21,310 bases of DNA from Beroe ovata (GCA_946803715.1 CAMPET010000133.1:58307-79616); one strand, 5' to 3'; positions 1-10,300 are shown, numbered from the stretch's first letter. The notes: generated by a model from the letters alone, not told the origin. A program made the numbers and translations.

Positions 1-54
1 CACACACACACACACACACACTCAAACACACACATACACACACTCACACACACA
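1..54. repeat. (CA)n microsatellite at left edge
   Basis: A CA dinucleotide run with a few T interruptions fills the window edge. It lies in the intron of the CSNK1G gene, immediately downstream (on the minus strand) of the splice donor of the last visible exon. The run probably continues outside the window. Confidence 0.95.
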
Positions 55-59
55 CTTAC

Positions 60-1286
60 CCCGTCCCAAATGTGTAGATATACTCATGTAACGAGCAGTG
101 CCCGTCAAGGACTTATGTTCTCGGTACGGTATGTGTTTCTTAGTGTCCGGATCGATGTACTCTTTGGCAAGGCCGAAATCGATAATATGGATAATATCCT
201 GGTTCTTCATCCCAAGTCGTCCAATAAGGAAGTTCTCCGGCTTGATGTCTCGGTATATCAGTTTCCTGCTGTGAACAACTTCTATCCTTTGCAGCTGAAA
301 TGGAATATATATACATCATGCCGATATGTCATAATCATACAGTACTATACACTACGGAAGACGAGTACGCAAATCACACATATGCATCGCATACAACACA
401 CAACAGTGTATGTACTTTACAACTGGTGAGAAATATTATCAAAGTTACATTTCATAGAGCCCTGGTGCACAATATTATATCCATGACGTCACGAAAACTC
501 ACATAATCACTCAACATATGTCAAAGCGTGGGAATGTGAATCTGTGCTACAGCACTGTGGAGCAATAATATTCGTCATAATATAGCCAGGCATTATCGTG
601 TTTTGCGGGGAAACAACTCACCAGTTGCATGGCAACCATCAGTACGCATTTTAGTGAGAAGGTTCGGTCACAAAGGTCGAAAAGGTCCTCGAGTGACGGC
701 CCTAGCAGTTCCATTACCAGAGCGTTGTATTTACCACACGGACCATAGTAATAAACAGCCGGCACACCCACTGAAATGTAGTTACAGTGACATAACTCAC
801 AATACATATTACAGTGCAGCTCATCTAAGGAAAGATCAAAGACTATGTGCATACTGTATGAAACTCACAATGTGGTCCTAGAGATTTGTAGTATCGATAT
901 TCCAGGCTAAGTTGAGGCGTCCTCGACTTCATCAATTCCAGTTTAATCGCCACATGTTCATTGTTGTAGAGGTTTTTACCCACGCGCAGCTCCCCAAAAT
1001 TACCAGAACCTATCTTCTTGCCAACTCTAAAATTCGGACCAACCATGAGAGCCCCAGCTGAACGGTAAAATGAGTTTGTGGATACCTACCACGACTATAA
1101 AACGAAATACAGAGCGAAAGATTAAATTGTATAATATAACGTAATATCGGTGCATCTGAATGTGTCATTACTTTGTTGGGAATTAGTAGCACCCCTTCCT
1201 CCTGCGCCGGTTCTTCCGCTCTGTGCACTGGTTCTACCACCTCTCTGTTTGTCATGCTTGTCGTCACGCCTCTCCCCTCTCTGCAT
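60..1286 (-). CDS. CSNK1G: Casein kinase 1 gamma, N-terminal part (4 exons, truncated by window edge)
   Basis: Serine/threonine kinase of the CK1 gamma family; family members are membrane-associated and phosphorylate, among others, Wnt co-receptor LRP6. Coding exons on the minus strand are 1286-1172, 1057-869, 770-622 and 294-60, all with GT-AG introns (114, 98 and 327 bp) and matching phases. They give 229 codons plus one base; the rest of the kinase lobe and tail are beyond the left edge. Visible landmarks: [19 protein letters not shown] (glycine loop about 55-61), the VAIK lysine at 77, YRDIKPEN catalytic loop (Asp 167), DFG at 190-192 and the CK1 segment GTARYMSI. The start at 1286 is preferred because this frame gives a basic Ser/Gly/Arg-rich 38-residue leader, like known CK1 gamma leaders, that splices in phase into the kinase exon. 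An overlapping ATG-initiated frame at 1267 does not join in phase. The gene is downstream of NFX1 on the same strand. Confidence 0.94.
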
Positions 1287-1894
1287 TATATAGCTCTGAC
1301 ACTGCCTGTGCTTCTAATACACGCTAGATGCAGCCGCTGCAGATTATAAATGCTATCGTCGAATGCAAGCAATGATGATAATAAGGTCATCTTGAGAGCA
1401 TTTCTAATTCTTTTCGTGGTTTAAATGACAAGGTAGCACATGAATACCTACGTTTTGACCAATATAATTTTATAATGCATTCAGAACCAATGAAATTATC
1501 CCGAAGGCTTAAACCAAAAGGAGCAACTTACTTCGTGAGTGATTTATTCACTCATAGCTGGGCTTTCGTAGCTACATCCTAAAGGTGATGTTATTTAGAT
1601 AGCAAAAGAATTATATCTAATACTATTTAATAAAGGGACAAATCTGGTAATATCAGTTCAACCTAACAAGCGTAACTTATTCGTCTGAAATGATATTACC
1701 CCACTTGATAGTACGGTAGATGATACAATTCTTTATACTCCTATCATCGAGCCCCATCGAGCTCCATCGAGCCAAATAATACCAGCACCATTTTAAGAAA
1801 GATCGATTTATGAAATGAGCATCACAAAACTCTTTGGTCAGACTTTTATACGTTAATGCTCATCATAGATGAGAAAAGGATCCATCAGAGTTTA
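1287..1894. other. Intergenic interval between NFX1 3' end and CSNK1G 5' end
   Basis: About 600 bp without a convincing reading frame. It should contain the NFX1 3' UTR and the CSNK1G promoter, both for the minus strand. The only notable structure is a threefold 10-bp direct repeat (CATCGAGCYC-like) at about 1745-1774. No tRNA or other RNA gene was recognised. Confidence 0.6.
1543..1548 (-). terminator. Candidate polyadenylation signal for NFX1
   Basis: AATAAA on the minus strand, about 350 nt downstream of the NFX1 stop codon and upstream of CSNK1G. A plausible 3' UTR end; the hexamer alone is weak evidence. Confidence 0.4.
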
Positions 1895-4666
1895 CTAATG
1901 AATGTCTTCCCAATTATCAAACACTATATCATTTTTTGGGAGACTGTCCAAATCCAAAGTTTGGAGATTTGGTAAACTGTCTGATTTTCCCTGTTGCGGT
2001 TGCTGTTGCTTCGAGTTCGAACTCCCAACACCACCAATTACTCTCTTATGAAAGAATTGAGATAATTTCAATATTGGTTCGCAAGAGCTATGTGTAACTC
2101 TGACTTGAACATTTCTCTGTGGCTCACTGTCAAAACTCTGCGTTTCAATCTTGTAAAATGACGAAAGTTCATGAACAATCTTCCTCTTCTCTTTATTCAT
2201 AACTTTCAAATCGTGATAGATGAACTTAACTTTATTCAAGGAATCAAGAGAATCGTTGCGCTTCTTAAACTTGATAATCAAATCTGAAAATGTGCTTTCG
2301 AGCTCCACAATGAAGTTTTTATCTTCTTTCACTGCTCTTTTTAAGGATTCAGGATAGGAAGGTGCAACAACGTTGTCAATGGGTACATCTATCAAACCCA
2401 AACCTTCGGCAAGTTTTTGATTCCTGATCTCTACCTTACACTGTTCATCACATTGTATAGCACCACAAGAAAGGTAATCACTAAGGTCAGTTTGTGAAAC
2501 AGAAATTCCTGCAGTTTTCAGTTTCATCATAAAACTAAACAAATCAGAGTTTGCTGAAACCTTGGGTGATCCATTGAAGCACAGCAAATCAATGTTTCTT
2601 CTCTTACAATCACACGATATCTTAATAGGAGAGAAACATATCGTTGATGGACATGGGCTCTTGGGATGGCAAGCAGCATTACAGGGATGTAAACATGTTG
2701 GTCTTGGCTCAGCACACGGCAGCTTGCATTTTTCATCATCACCCACACAACTACCCTTGTGACACCACTTAGAGCACGTGTGTTTCTCACAAGGCAGTTG
2801 TTTCTGACACAGAGCTCCACACGAAACATCATTCACATGACATGGGACGTCATAGCGAACTTTATGCCCACCCATGCATACTTTATTGGTCAATTGTGGA
2901 CAAGGAGGACATTGATCATCATAATGGCACTTGTGAGTAACTGGGTGGGAACAAACATGTCCTCGACTACATATTTCATGGCAAGTTGGAGGAGGTGTTC
3001 CACAGGCAATAGGAGGATCCAACTTTGTCTTGCCACAGGTACAGTAAACCTCATCAAAGTTAGACATAAGGCAAGGCATACAAGGACCCTTGTGACACAA
3101 TTCCTCACATTTGTGGCTTTTACAGGACAAAATTTTGTTACATGGGGTCATGCATATATGGTTGTCTTGCAAACAGCACTTAGTATTGCACCTATGTCGC
3201 CCACAACTTTTCTTCTTGTGGCATATCTTTTCACAGAGCAAAGATCTTCCTTCCAAATTGACACATGCTACTACTTCAGAATACGATTTGCAAGCACATG
3301 TTACGAGTGATTCATCTAAACACGGGGGACAAGGTCCATTATGACATAAAGACTGACAAAAATGTTGCTGTGAGCTAGTACCGCAGGTAAGAAGTTTTCT
3401 GCAAACCTTCATGCAAGTTTGAATAGCATCAAGGCAAGACTCTCTCTTCACAGAGGAGATTTTTTCAAGTCTTGTCTTTCCACAAGGGCAGCTGTTTATG
3501 CTTGCAACATCGGTTTTGCAAGGTGGACAAGGCCCAGAGTGACATTTCTTGTCACAAGTATGATTTCCACATGACAGAGGACTATCGCAAATTTCTGAAC
3601 AGGACCAATAACCTGTATGCTGGAGAAAATTGCTTTCAATTTCTGTCCCACAGATAACAATTCTAGAGGACTTTCCACAATAACAAATAAGATCATTTGT
3701 TTTTGGACAATCTTTACATGAACCTGAATGGCAATCATCTTGACATCTATGCCTCTTGCAGTTTAACATCTTTTGACATGTATTTTCACAATTGAAAGAG
3801 GATGAACTCTTGCTACATTTCAACCTTTTTGATTCTTTCCTGCATAGACAAAAACATACAACTGTCATAAGGCATGGTGGACACTTGCCAGGATGGCAGA
3901 GTTCTGGGCAGCTATGACTGCATGATTCCCTTATTCTACTGCATTTTTCTCCACAGCTATGAGGAAGGATGAAAGGTTTATATTCTGGATTTATAACTGA
4001 TTTACAGAAGCACTTATAGCGTATTGGTAAATCAGCTGATATCACTTGACATGCAGGGCATGTCCAGCCAACACTAGCATCGCTTGCTAGATTATTGTCA
4101 CAAAGTTTTGATGAAGCCCATTGGCGGATACACACAAGGTGAAATATATTGAAGCATTGAAAACAGGAATATGTTGCACAGAATGCATTGATGGTGTCAT
4201 AACAGACCATGCATTCATATGTGTTAGACTCTATTTGATGTCTTAATGATTCTGCTTGATTTATGTCTGCTTTGAATGCAGCAGCTATATCAGTTGACTG
4301 AGAAGGAGTGTTCTTATTCTTTGGTCTTGCTTCATTATCACGATAGTACCTACTACCAAAGGTTCGAAAATCATCCGTGGAACATTTTGATGATCCAGAA
4401 CAATTATCACCAAGATGAGTATTCCTGTAAGAGTTGCCAGCATGATGATGAAGACTGTTATCATTCTGACGTGGCTGCGTGTATCTCCTTTGATTACATC
4501 TTCGATAATTGCTGCTACCTCTGTTCCTATACCCATTCCATTGTTCATCAGCATCAGCTCTTCTCATGTTTCTATCACCATCTCTTCTTCTTTCCTCAAC
4601 ATTGGGATCATTCCTCCGATAAGTATGGTTCTGCAAATTCTCATGGCCACCACTTTGCTCAGGCAT
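1895..4666 (-). CDS. NFX1: NFX1-type zinc finger protein with RING finger and R3H domain
   Basis: Orthologue-like to NFX1, a nuclear cysteine-rich regulator that binds X-box promoter DNA and influences transcripts through RNA-associated partners. One uninterrupted coding exon of 923 residues from the chosen ATG. Order: an Arg/Asn/His-rich disordered N-terminus (1-150); a RING/PHD-like finger (about 152-206, CMVCYDTINAFC through WTCPACQ); a long array of NFX1-type repeats with CxxC/HxCxxxCHxGxCPPC patterns (about 225-745); and an R3H domain (about 777-855, with MNKEKRKIVHEL and a DSEPQRNV ending). The R3H domain points to NFX1 rather than NFXL1. An in-frame ATG at 4705 exists upstream, but TACTTTTTCCCTACAG ending at 4687 is a strong splice acceptor. 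Joining it to the GTAAGT donor at 4769 puts a stop codon across the junction, so translation most likely starts at 4666. No PAM2 motif of vertebrate NFX1 is visible at this N-terminus. Confidence 0.93.
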   Translation of the reverse strand: MPEQSGGHENLQNHTYRRNDPNVEERRRDGDRNMRRADADEQWNGYRNRGSSNYRRCNQRRYTQPRQNDNSLHHHAGNSYRNTHLGDNCSGSSKCSTDDFRTFGSRYYRDNEARPKNKNTPSQSTDIAAAFKADINQAESLRHQIESNTYECMVCYDTINAFCATYSCFQCFNIFHLVCIRQWASSKLCDNNLASDASVGWTCPACQVISADLPIRYKCFCKSVINPEYKPFILPHSCGEKCSRIRESCSHSCPELCHPGKCPPCLMTVVCFCLCRKESKRLKCSKSSSSFNCENTCQKMLNCKRHRCQDDCHSGSCKDCPKTNDLICYCGKSSRIVICGTEIESNFLQHTGYWSCSEICDSPLSCGNHTCDKKCHSGPCPPCKTDVASINSCPCGKTRLEKISSVKRESCLDAIQTCMKVCRKLLTCGTSSQQHFCQSLCHNGPCPPCLDESLVTCACKSYSEVVACVNLEGRSLLCEKICHKKKSCGRHRCNTKCCLQDNHICMTPCNKILSCKSHKCEELCHKGPCMPCLMSNFDEVYCTCGKTKLDPPIACGTPPPTCHEICSRGHVCSHPVTHKCHYDDQCPPCPQLTNKVCMGGHKVRYDVPCHVNDVSCGALCQKQLPCEKHTCSKWCHKGSCVGDDEKCKLPCAEPRPTCLHPCNAACHPKSPCPSTICFSPIKISCDCKRRNIDLLCFNGSPKVSANSDLFSFMMKLKTAGISVSQTDLSDYLSCGAIQCDEQCKVEIRNQKLAEGLGLIDVPIDNVVAPSYPESLKRAVKEDKNFIVELESTFSDLIIKFKKRNDSLDSLNKVKFIYHDLKVMNKEKRKIVHELSSFYKIETQSFDSEPQRNVQVRVTHSSCEPILKLSQFFHKRVIGGVGSSNSKQQQPQQGKSDSLPNLQTLDLDSLPKNDIVFDNWEDIH

Positions 4667-4686
4667 GCTTATTGACCTTGGAGCTT

Positions 4687-4769
4687 CTGTAGGGAAAAAG
4701 TACATTGATTTAAAACAACAACTGAGAGAGAGAGCTAAAGGAAAGTCTAAACTTGCAATCTCAACTTAC
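4687..4769 (-). other. Probable 5' UTR intron of NFX1
   Basis: On the minus strand a consensus donor (GTT|GTAAGTTG, intron beginning at 4769) and a strong pyrimidine-rich acceptor (TTTTTCCCTACAG, ending at 4687) delimit an 83-nt intron. That size matches other introns here. The acceptor lies 20 nt before the NFX1 ATG at 4666. Trans-splicing onto the acceptor is an alternative. Confidence 0.6.
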
Positions 4770-4782
4770 AACTCCAAGATTG

Positions 4783-4855
4783 ATATATTTGTCTTACAGT
4801 GTGGTTGGAGTATCAAGGTATATATTTGTCTTACAGTGTGGTTGGAGTATCAAGG
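4783..4855. repeat. Perfect 36-bp tandem duplication (period 37)
   Basis: Positions 4783-4818 and 4820-4855 are identical 36-mers separated by one base. They lie in the 5' region of NFX1. On the minus strand each copy contains ACTGTAAGA, a donor-like sequence, so the duplication also doubles a potential 5' splice site. Perfect identity implies a recent duplication. Confidence 0.95.
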
Positions 4856-5084
4856 AATTAGAATAAATCCGAGGTTCATACAAGCCAATGCTCCACTGGT
4901 AAACTGATAAAAGTAAGCTATATAATCAAAAACATTTAATTATGTTTATCGAAGTCAAACAACGATTGATATTGGGCAATGTTGGAATGACGACAACTCA
5001 ACCATAAAATGATAACTTATGATGTAAAAGTGGTTAAGTAATTCATTCTATTCATTTATTATTATTATTCCTTATTAGTTATTA

Positions 5085-5170
5085 GACAGTTGCAACTGTC
5101 GATGACAGCTCCTGTCGAGAATTTCATTGCGACATTGCGCGCGCGCCGCAAATTATTCTCGCGGCGCGCG
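5085..5170. promoter_or_regulatory. Candidate bidirectional promoter core for NFX1 and TRAPPC12
   Basis: Lies between two head-to-head genes (ATGs at 4666 minus and 5424 plus). It contains the perfect 16-bp palindrome GACAGTTGCAACTGTC (5085-5100), which carries two E-box/MYB-type cores (CAGTTG/CAACTG), a smaller inverted repeat just after it (GACAG/CTGTC), and a CG-only inverted repeat with 10-bp arms (5140-5149 and 5161-5170) around an 11-nt AT-rich loop. CG-dense sequence is rare elsewhere in the window, which supports a regulatory reading. Promoter function is inferred. Confidence 0.5.
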
Positions 5171-5423
5171 TCAACTGGGCCTAGGAACGCGAACGCCAGA
5201 CAATCAGCAACCAGAAAACCTACATTTATTGAATTGTAGGTGTGCTGCAAGAATCCTTAGCTTTGATGTGATGCATTCTTTATACCCGCAAAATAACTGT
5301 GACCAGCATTTGGATTATTCACATCTCGATTGATGTTAGGCTTCTAACTGTTTAGCCATTGCCAGAGTATACATTTCTATTCGATTTCACCCTTGAGAGA
5401 AAATTCTTTATTTCTGTCAGATT

Positions 5424-7079
5424 ATGGAGGAAAATAGAAGCAAAACAGAAGATGATCAGTTCTTTAGTCTTGTACCCAGTACAGGATTAGAGACTGAAGA
5501 CTTAGATACAAAAGATGATCCCGAAAGTGGTAGATGTCAAGAATCTCCACCTCCATATAAATCCAGCAAACATGACACAGGGTTGGATCCAGACCATATT
5601 GATATCAGTACTTTATCATCTTGCCACAACATTTCTATAAATCAAGAAGCTGGACCTATGCAATCGATTGATCTTGACAGCCAAGCAAATGATGATACCA
5701 TTGGGCCTATTGGTGATACTGCAACTTCAGACTTATCCCTTAACAGTTCTATTGAAAATTTATCTGATGTTGTAGAAATGCCCTCTTTAATTGATCCCAA
5801 AGTTTCAACTCCAACATCGTATTTTGCTTGCCCAGCAAATCAAACCGGTTTTATTCATCAAATAGCCCCTGATACCTTGGACCTTCATGATATTGCAGAA
5901 CTTGATGCAAATACTGACAGTGAATTATGGTTGCCATCTCCAGCAACAATTGAATTGATTTCTCAGTCTAGCTCAGGTTCACTTGATCCACAGTATTTAA
6001 CCAAAGTAAGGCCCAATAGTACAGTAGCATTGGTAAGTCCTGCAATAGAACTGGTCACAAAGTATCATGGTGAATCCATAGCTCAAGGTCTACAGAGTGT
6101 GCCCCCTCCAGCTTCAGAAGAGAATCTAAAGTTACTCATCAAAGAAGGTCGATTCTTAACAGCTATTAACATGTTGACTGAACTATTGAATTGTTGTGAT
6201 GTTAATATACACTCAATCAAACTTTGGACTCTCAGATTTGCACTTCTTCTGAACTTGAAACTTTACTCAACTGCTGAAGTTGAGATGGCCATGTTTGGTA
6301 ATCTTGACAATTGCGATCTTTACTTTAGCTTTTACAGCAAAGAGTTTCCAGAAAAGAAAGGGTCTATTGTGCCATGGAGTTTTAGGTTGATTTGGTCTAT
6401 TTTACCTTTACATTGTCCAGCTGTTGGTGGGCTTTATGGTGCATTAGACAGAATGTATGGATTGGTTCATCATCTTGATCAAGCATTGCTGGCGGGTCTA
6501 CCCTATTCACAAGAGCAACGAGTTATTAAATACAAAACCAACTTGCTAGTACAAGTTGCTGGAGCACTTGCTGGAAGTGGAAGTGTCCAGCCAGCAATCA
6601 AAATTTTGAGAACAATTAAAGCTAGTCAGCCTGACATGCTTGTTACAGTATCTAATGCAATCATAAGGCTTTATTATCAAGTTGGTAATGTTCATAAAGG
6701 TGAGCAAGTTCTTGCAGAAGTTCAGCAATTATTGACTGAAGAGCAGAGAGAAATGAACAATGGTTTCAAGTGTATTGCACATGGAGAATATAATGAAGCC
6801 TACAAGCACTTTGCTAGAGCAGTAAATCTGAATCCATCCAATACTGTTGCAAGCATAAATGGTGCCGTTTGCCTACTTTATCTGGGGAGGTTGGGTGACA
6901 GTATCGTGCAATTTGAAGGAGCTTCAAAGATGTCGTTACACCCAATGTTGTTGTTCAACCTTGTGTCTTTATATGAGTTGAAAACTATCGCTAGTACCAA
7001 CAAAAAATACCACTTGCTAGATAACATCACTTCGAAATCTGACTGGGAAGCATTTCCTTTTGATTGTTTGAGACTATAA
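5424..7079 (+). CDS. TRAPPC12: TRAPP complex subunit 12 (TPR protein)
   Basis: Homologue of TRAPPC12 (TTC15), a metazoan-type subunit of the TRAPP III tethering complex acting in ER-Golgi/endosome traffic and, in human cells, also at kinetochores. One coding exon, 551 residues, shorter than the roughly 735-residue human protein. Residues 1-190 are acidic, Ser/Thr-rich and probably disordered. From about residue 230 the protein is helical with TPR-like pairs: KLLIKEGRFLTAINMLTELL, then a clear TPR pair around 445-510 (KCIAHGEYNEAYKHFARAVNLNP and CLLYLGRLGDSIVQFEGA). The end (YELKTIAS ... DCLRL) matches the conserved family C-terminus. The ATG is preceded by TTTATTTCTGTCAG, an acceptor-like sequence ending 3 nt upstream, so a non-coding first exon is likely. 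It is divergent from NFX1 and in tandem with the downstream kinesin. Confidence 0.93.
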   Translation: MEENRSKTEDDQFFSLVPSTGLETEDLDTKDDPESGRCQESPPPYKSSKHDTGLDPDHIDISTLSSCHNISINQEAGPMQSIDLDSQANDDTIGPIGDTATSDLSLNSSIENLSDVVEMPSLIDPKVSTPTSYFACPANQTGFIHQIAPDTLDLHDIAELDANTDSELWLPSPATIELISQSSSGSLDPQYLTKVRPNSTVALVSPAIELVTKYHGESIAQGLQSVPPPASEENLKLLIKEGRFLTAINMLTELLNCCDVNIHSIKLWTLRFALLLNLKLYSTAEVEMAMFGNLDNCDLYFSFYSKEFPEKKGSIVPWSFRLIWSILPLHCPAVGGLYGALDRMYGLVHHLDQALLAGLPYSQEQRVIKYKTNLLVQVAGALAGSGSVQPAIKILRTIKASQPDMLVTVSNAIIRLYYQVGNVHKGEQVLAEVQQLLTEEQREMNNGFKCIAHGEYNEAYKHFARAVNLNPSNTVASINGAVCLLYLGRLGDSIVQFEGASKMSLHPMLLFNLVSLYELKTIASTNKKYHLLDNITSKSDWEAFPFDCLRL

Positions 7080-7397
7080 GCTTATGAGACACAAGTGTTT
7101 GATTTTGCTTTAATCTGGTTTGTGCTGATGTTACTGATTGATTAATTTAAAGTATTATGATTGGTGAATGTTTAATTTAATTTTAATAGGTGTCGACTGT
7201 GCAGATTGTAAGTAATTTTAAGCTATTTCGAATTTCTTGGACATGATTCTGTAATTTGCTGCTCAACCATTATTCTCACTGTAAACTGGTTCACAATACA
7301 TAACTCCATTGCCTATATAATAATGCTCCCCTCATTATCCGGCATTACAAACCCATTATTTCTCTCATCAACAAATTTTTCATTAGGCTTATACAAT
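7080..7397. other. TRAPPC12-kinesin intergenic interval with candidate 5' UTR intron
   Basis: Only 318 bp separate the TRAPPC12 stop from the kinesin ATG. A consensus donor GTAAGT starts at 7208 and a pyrimidine-rich acceptor (ATTTTTCATTAG) ends at 7386, 11 nt before the kinesin ATG. This suggests a 179-nt 5' UTR intron. No canonical AATAAA for TRAPPC12 was found here. Confidence 0.55.
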
Positions 7398-10300
7398 ATG
7401 GCACCATCAAACATCAAAATATGTGTAAGAATCCGGCCAGAACAAGGCAGTGAACGAGGTAAGTGGTTCTAACCAAGTTAATTGTCAATTTTAAAGTGTT
7501 GAGTATATCATGCGATTGACAGATCTATGGCATATTACCTGGCCTCAATTGGTTTTAATTTACGAACTTTTTTTAGCATCCCAGTTTCGTGAAGTTGTCA
7601 AAACTATTGGAGATAAAGTCTTGGTATTTGACCCTCCAGAAGAGGATGATAGAGGGCTTAAGAAAATCTTTACGTCACAGCGGAACAAAGATCTGAAATT
7701 TTCGTTTGACCACGTTTTCGGACCTGAGACATCACAGCTAGATGTTTACCGGTGTACAACGGCAACTATTCTTGATGATGTTCTCGATGGGTTAGCAGCA
7801 TGTTCTTAACAAAATCTTATTTATTTCATCTGGAGCTTGATCCAAGTACAACACTCAGATTGAACCCCCTTTGAATCAGGTTCAATTCGTGTGTATTTGC
7901 CTACGGCGCTACAGGGGCAGGTAAAACGTTTACAATGCTTGGGAACAAGGAAAATCCGGGTGTTATATATAAGACGGTCAGTGAATTTGCATGTAATGTA
8001 TAACTCTTGCATAGGTAGCTGGTTAGAACATAAAATTGTTATTGTAACTGTTTCCAGGTCGTTATGCTCTACACGAAAATTGATGCAATGAGTGACAAAT
8101 ACACATTCGATCTTGATGTCAGTTATGTAGAAATTTACAACGAGAATATAAAAGACTTGCTCCGTCCAGGTAAGACTAAAGACCTATACCCCAAGAATCG
8201 TTTGATAAGACCCGATTGATGCTGTCCTTGTTACTAACACCAGTGAATTGCACACTTCACTGGTGTTGGTAACACACACTGCTATGTTCTAACACTGTTA
8301 CTCCATCAATCTCATCTTAACAGGAGCTAAAATCGTCCTCAATGAATCTAGCAATGGAACTATACAGCTGAGGGGTGTCTCGTTGCACCAGCCCAAGTCA
8401 GCTGACGAGCTACTAGACATGTTGCTCAAAGGTAACAACGAGAGAACTCAGAGTAGCACGTCGGCCAACTCTGAATCTAGTCGGTCACATGCTATCTTTC
8501 AAATCTACCTACGAGGAAGAGATAAGGTTTCTGGAAAAACTGCCACTTGGAAACACTCCAAATTCAGCCTGATCGACTTAGCTGGTGAGTTGCGACTTGT
8601 ATTTACTCTAAAATAATTATGCCATGGGATTTGGGGTGTTTCATTGACTGGTCTTGTTCTTAACAAGGTTCGGAAAAAGGAACTGTGACAAAGAGTAACA
8701 AGCAGCAAAGTGAAGGGGCAAACATCAACAGATCTCTTTTAGCTCTTGGCAACGTGATCAATGCCTTGGCGGACCGTAATAAAAACCCAAAAGTGTTTAT
8801 ACCTTACAGGGATAGCAAACTTACCAGGTAAGCTATATCTCAATCCTGCAAAGCAGCCTGAGTTTATTTAATAACTAGATGTTAGATAAGTCGGATAAGT
8901 GTTGTAATGAATTAATTTTCATTCTCAGGTTGTTGAAGGACTCTTTGGGTGGTTCTTGTAAAACAATCATGATTGCAAATTTAAGTCCCAGTAGCAAGAG
9001 TTATGAGGATAGCTACAACACCCTCAAATATGCCAACAGAGGTTTTCTTACTTTCTTAGACGATTTTATCAACTATACAGCTGCAATATAAATTCATGAT
9101 TATTTTCAAAGTTATCTGCATGAAATTGATATCTTCATTCGCTTTATTTCAGCTAAAAACATCAAAGTGGAGTTGGTTAACAATGTGGTGCAGGTTAAGA
9201 AGCATCTAGGGGAATACAGCCAAGTTGTTTCCGATCTGGAAGCGCAGGTAAGACTAAAGAGTATCTCTCTATTCGGTATCAAGCCTTGCCATATTCATAT
9301 TCAACAGAATCAAGTCACTACCGAGTTCATAAGCTTCATTTAAGCATTTAGTCCGATCCAGCTCCTTCTTCATCACAAAGATCTAATTCGAATTAACCTA
9401 ATAATTAAACCTATATTTAAACCTATATTTAAACCTATAATTAAACCTATAATTAAACCTATAATTAAACCCAAAATTAACCTATAAATCGTAGGTAGCA
9501 GTTCTGACCAAGAAGCTGGACGAGAAGAATGACACAGCGGCCAAAATTAAACTGATGGAAGATTTCAATGAAGCACACAAGACGTTTGATGCAAAATGCC
9601 GCAAGGTACTTAGAAAGTTGGAACTCATATTAGAAAGTTAGAACTCATATTCCTATGTTTCGATCAAAAATTGAAGTAGGTCAATGGACCAATGCAGTGT
9701 TTGTAGTAAGTTTAATCTCAGGTGTTTGGGGATCGGGCACAGCTGAAGAAAGAGTTGACTGTATATGAAGCCGAGGAGCACCAGTTGTCAACTGAAATAA
9801 AACAAACAGAACTCTATTCGGTCGTGGTCGGGACGCATGCACCCGGATCAGAAATGCTTGAGCAAATTCAGGTTGATGCATCATCAGTGTCATCTAGGGT
9901 GATGATGAAATCTGCAAGAATATTCATATCAATAATAAATAGTCTTGTTTTAGTGTTTTAGAAAGTTGGATAAACTAGGTCGTTGTTAGTTGAACAACCT
10001 ACTCCACCATCACCTATTTCAGTTTGAGCTGACCAAACTATCAGAGCAAAGGGACTCCGCGACACTCCGAGTGGAGGAAAAGAGGAGGGAGATATCTGAG
10101 AACATGGAACAAGCGCAGCAAGTTCAGCGAGAAATCCATGAGTACATCCAGAACAACTCCGCTGAAATACCTAAACCTCTTGGACCGGAGCTGCTTGTGC
10201 AACTGTGGGAATACCATCTTGTGAAGGTGGGAAAGTTAAGATTTGGCGCCGATCTGGATAGATACAACAAAACATCATCTAACAAATTATTTATCACAAA

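Noticed and set aside
1010-1267. Minus-strand open frame starting [11 protein letters not shown] over the CSNK1G 5' region
   Set aside because: It reads through an intron and does not join in phase with the kinase exon; the overlapping frame from 1286 does and resembles CK1 gamma leaders.
2005-2025. tRNA B-box-like GTTCGA
   Set aside because: It lies within the NFX1 coding exon and lacks an A box and cloverleaf; codons explain it.
2759-3310. Plus-strand 183-codon open frame
   Set aside because: Antisense shadow of the Cys-rich NFX1 repeat region.
4276-4692. Plus-strand 138-codon His/Ser-rich open frame
   Set aside because: Antisense shadow of the NFX1 N-terminus.
9391-9486. Interstitial telomere repeat
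   Set aside because: The unit AATTAAACCTAT lacks TTAGGG or TTTAGGG periodicity; it is an ordinary minisatellite.
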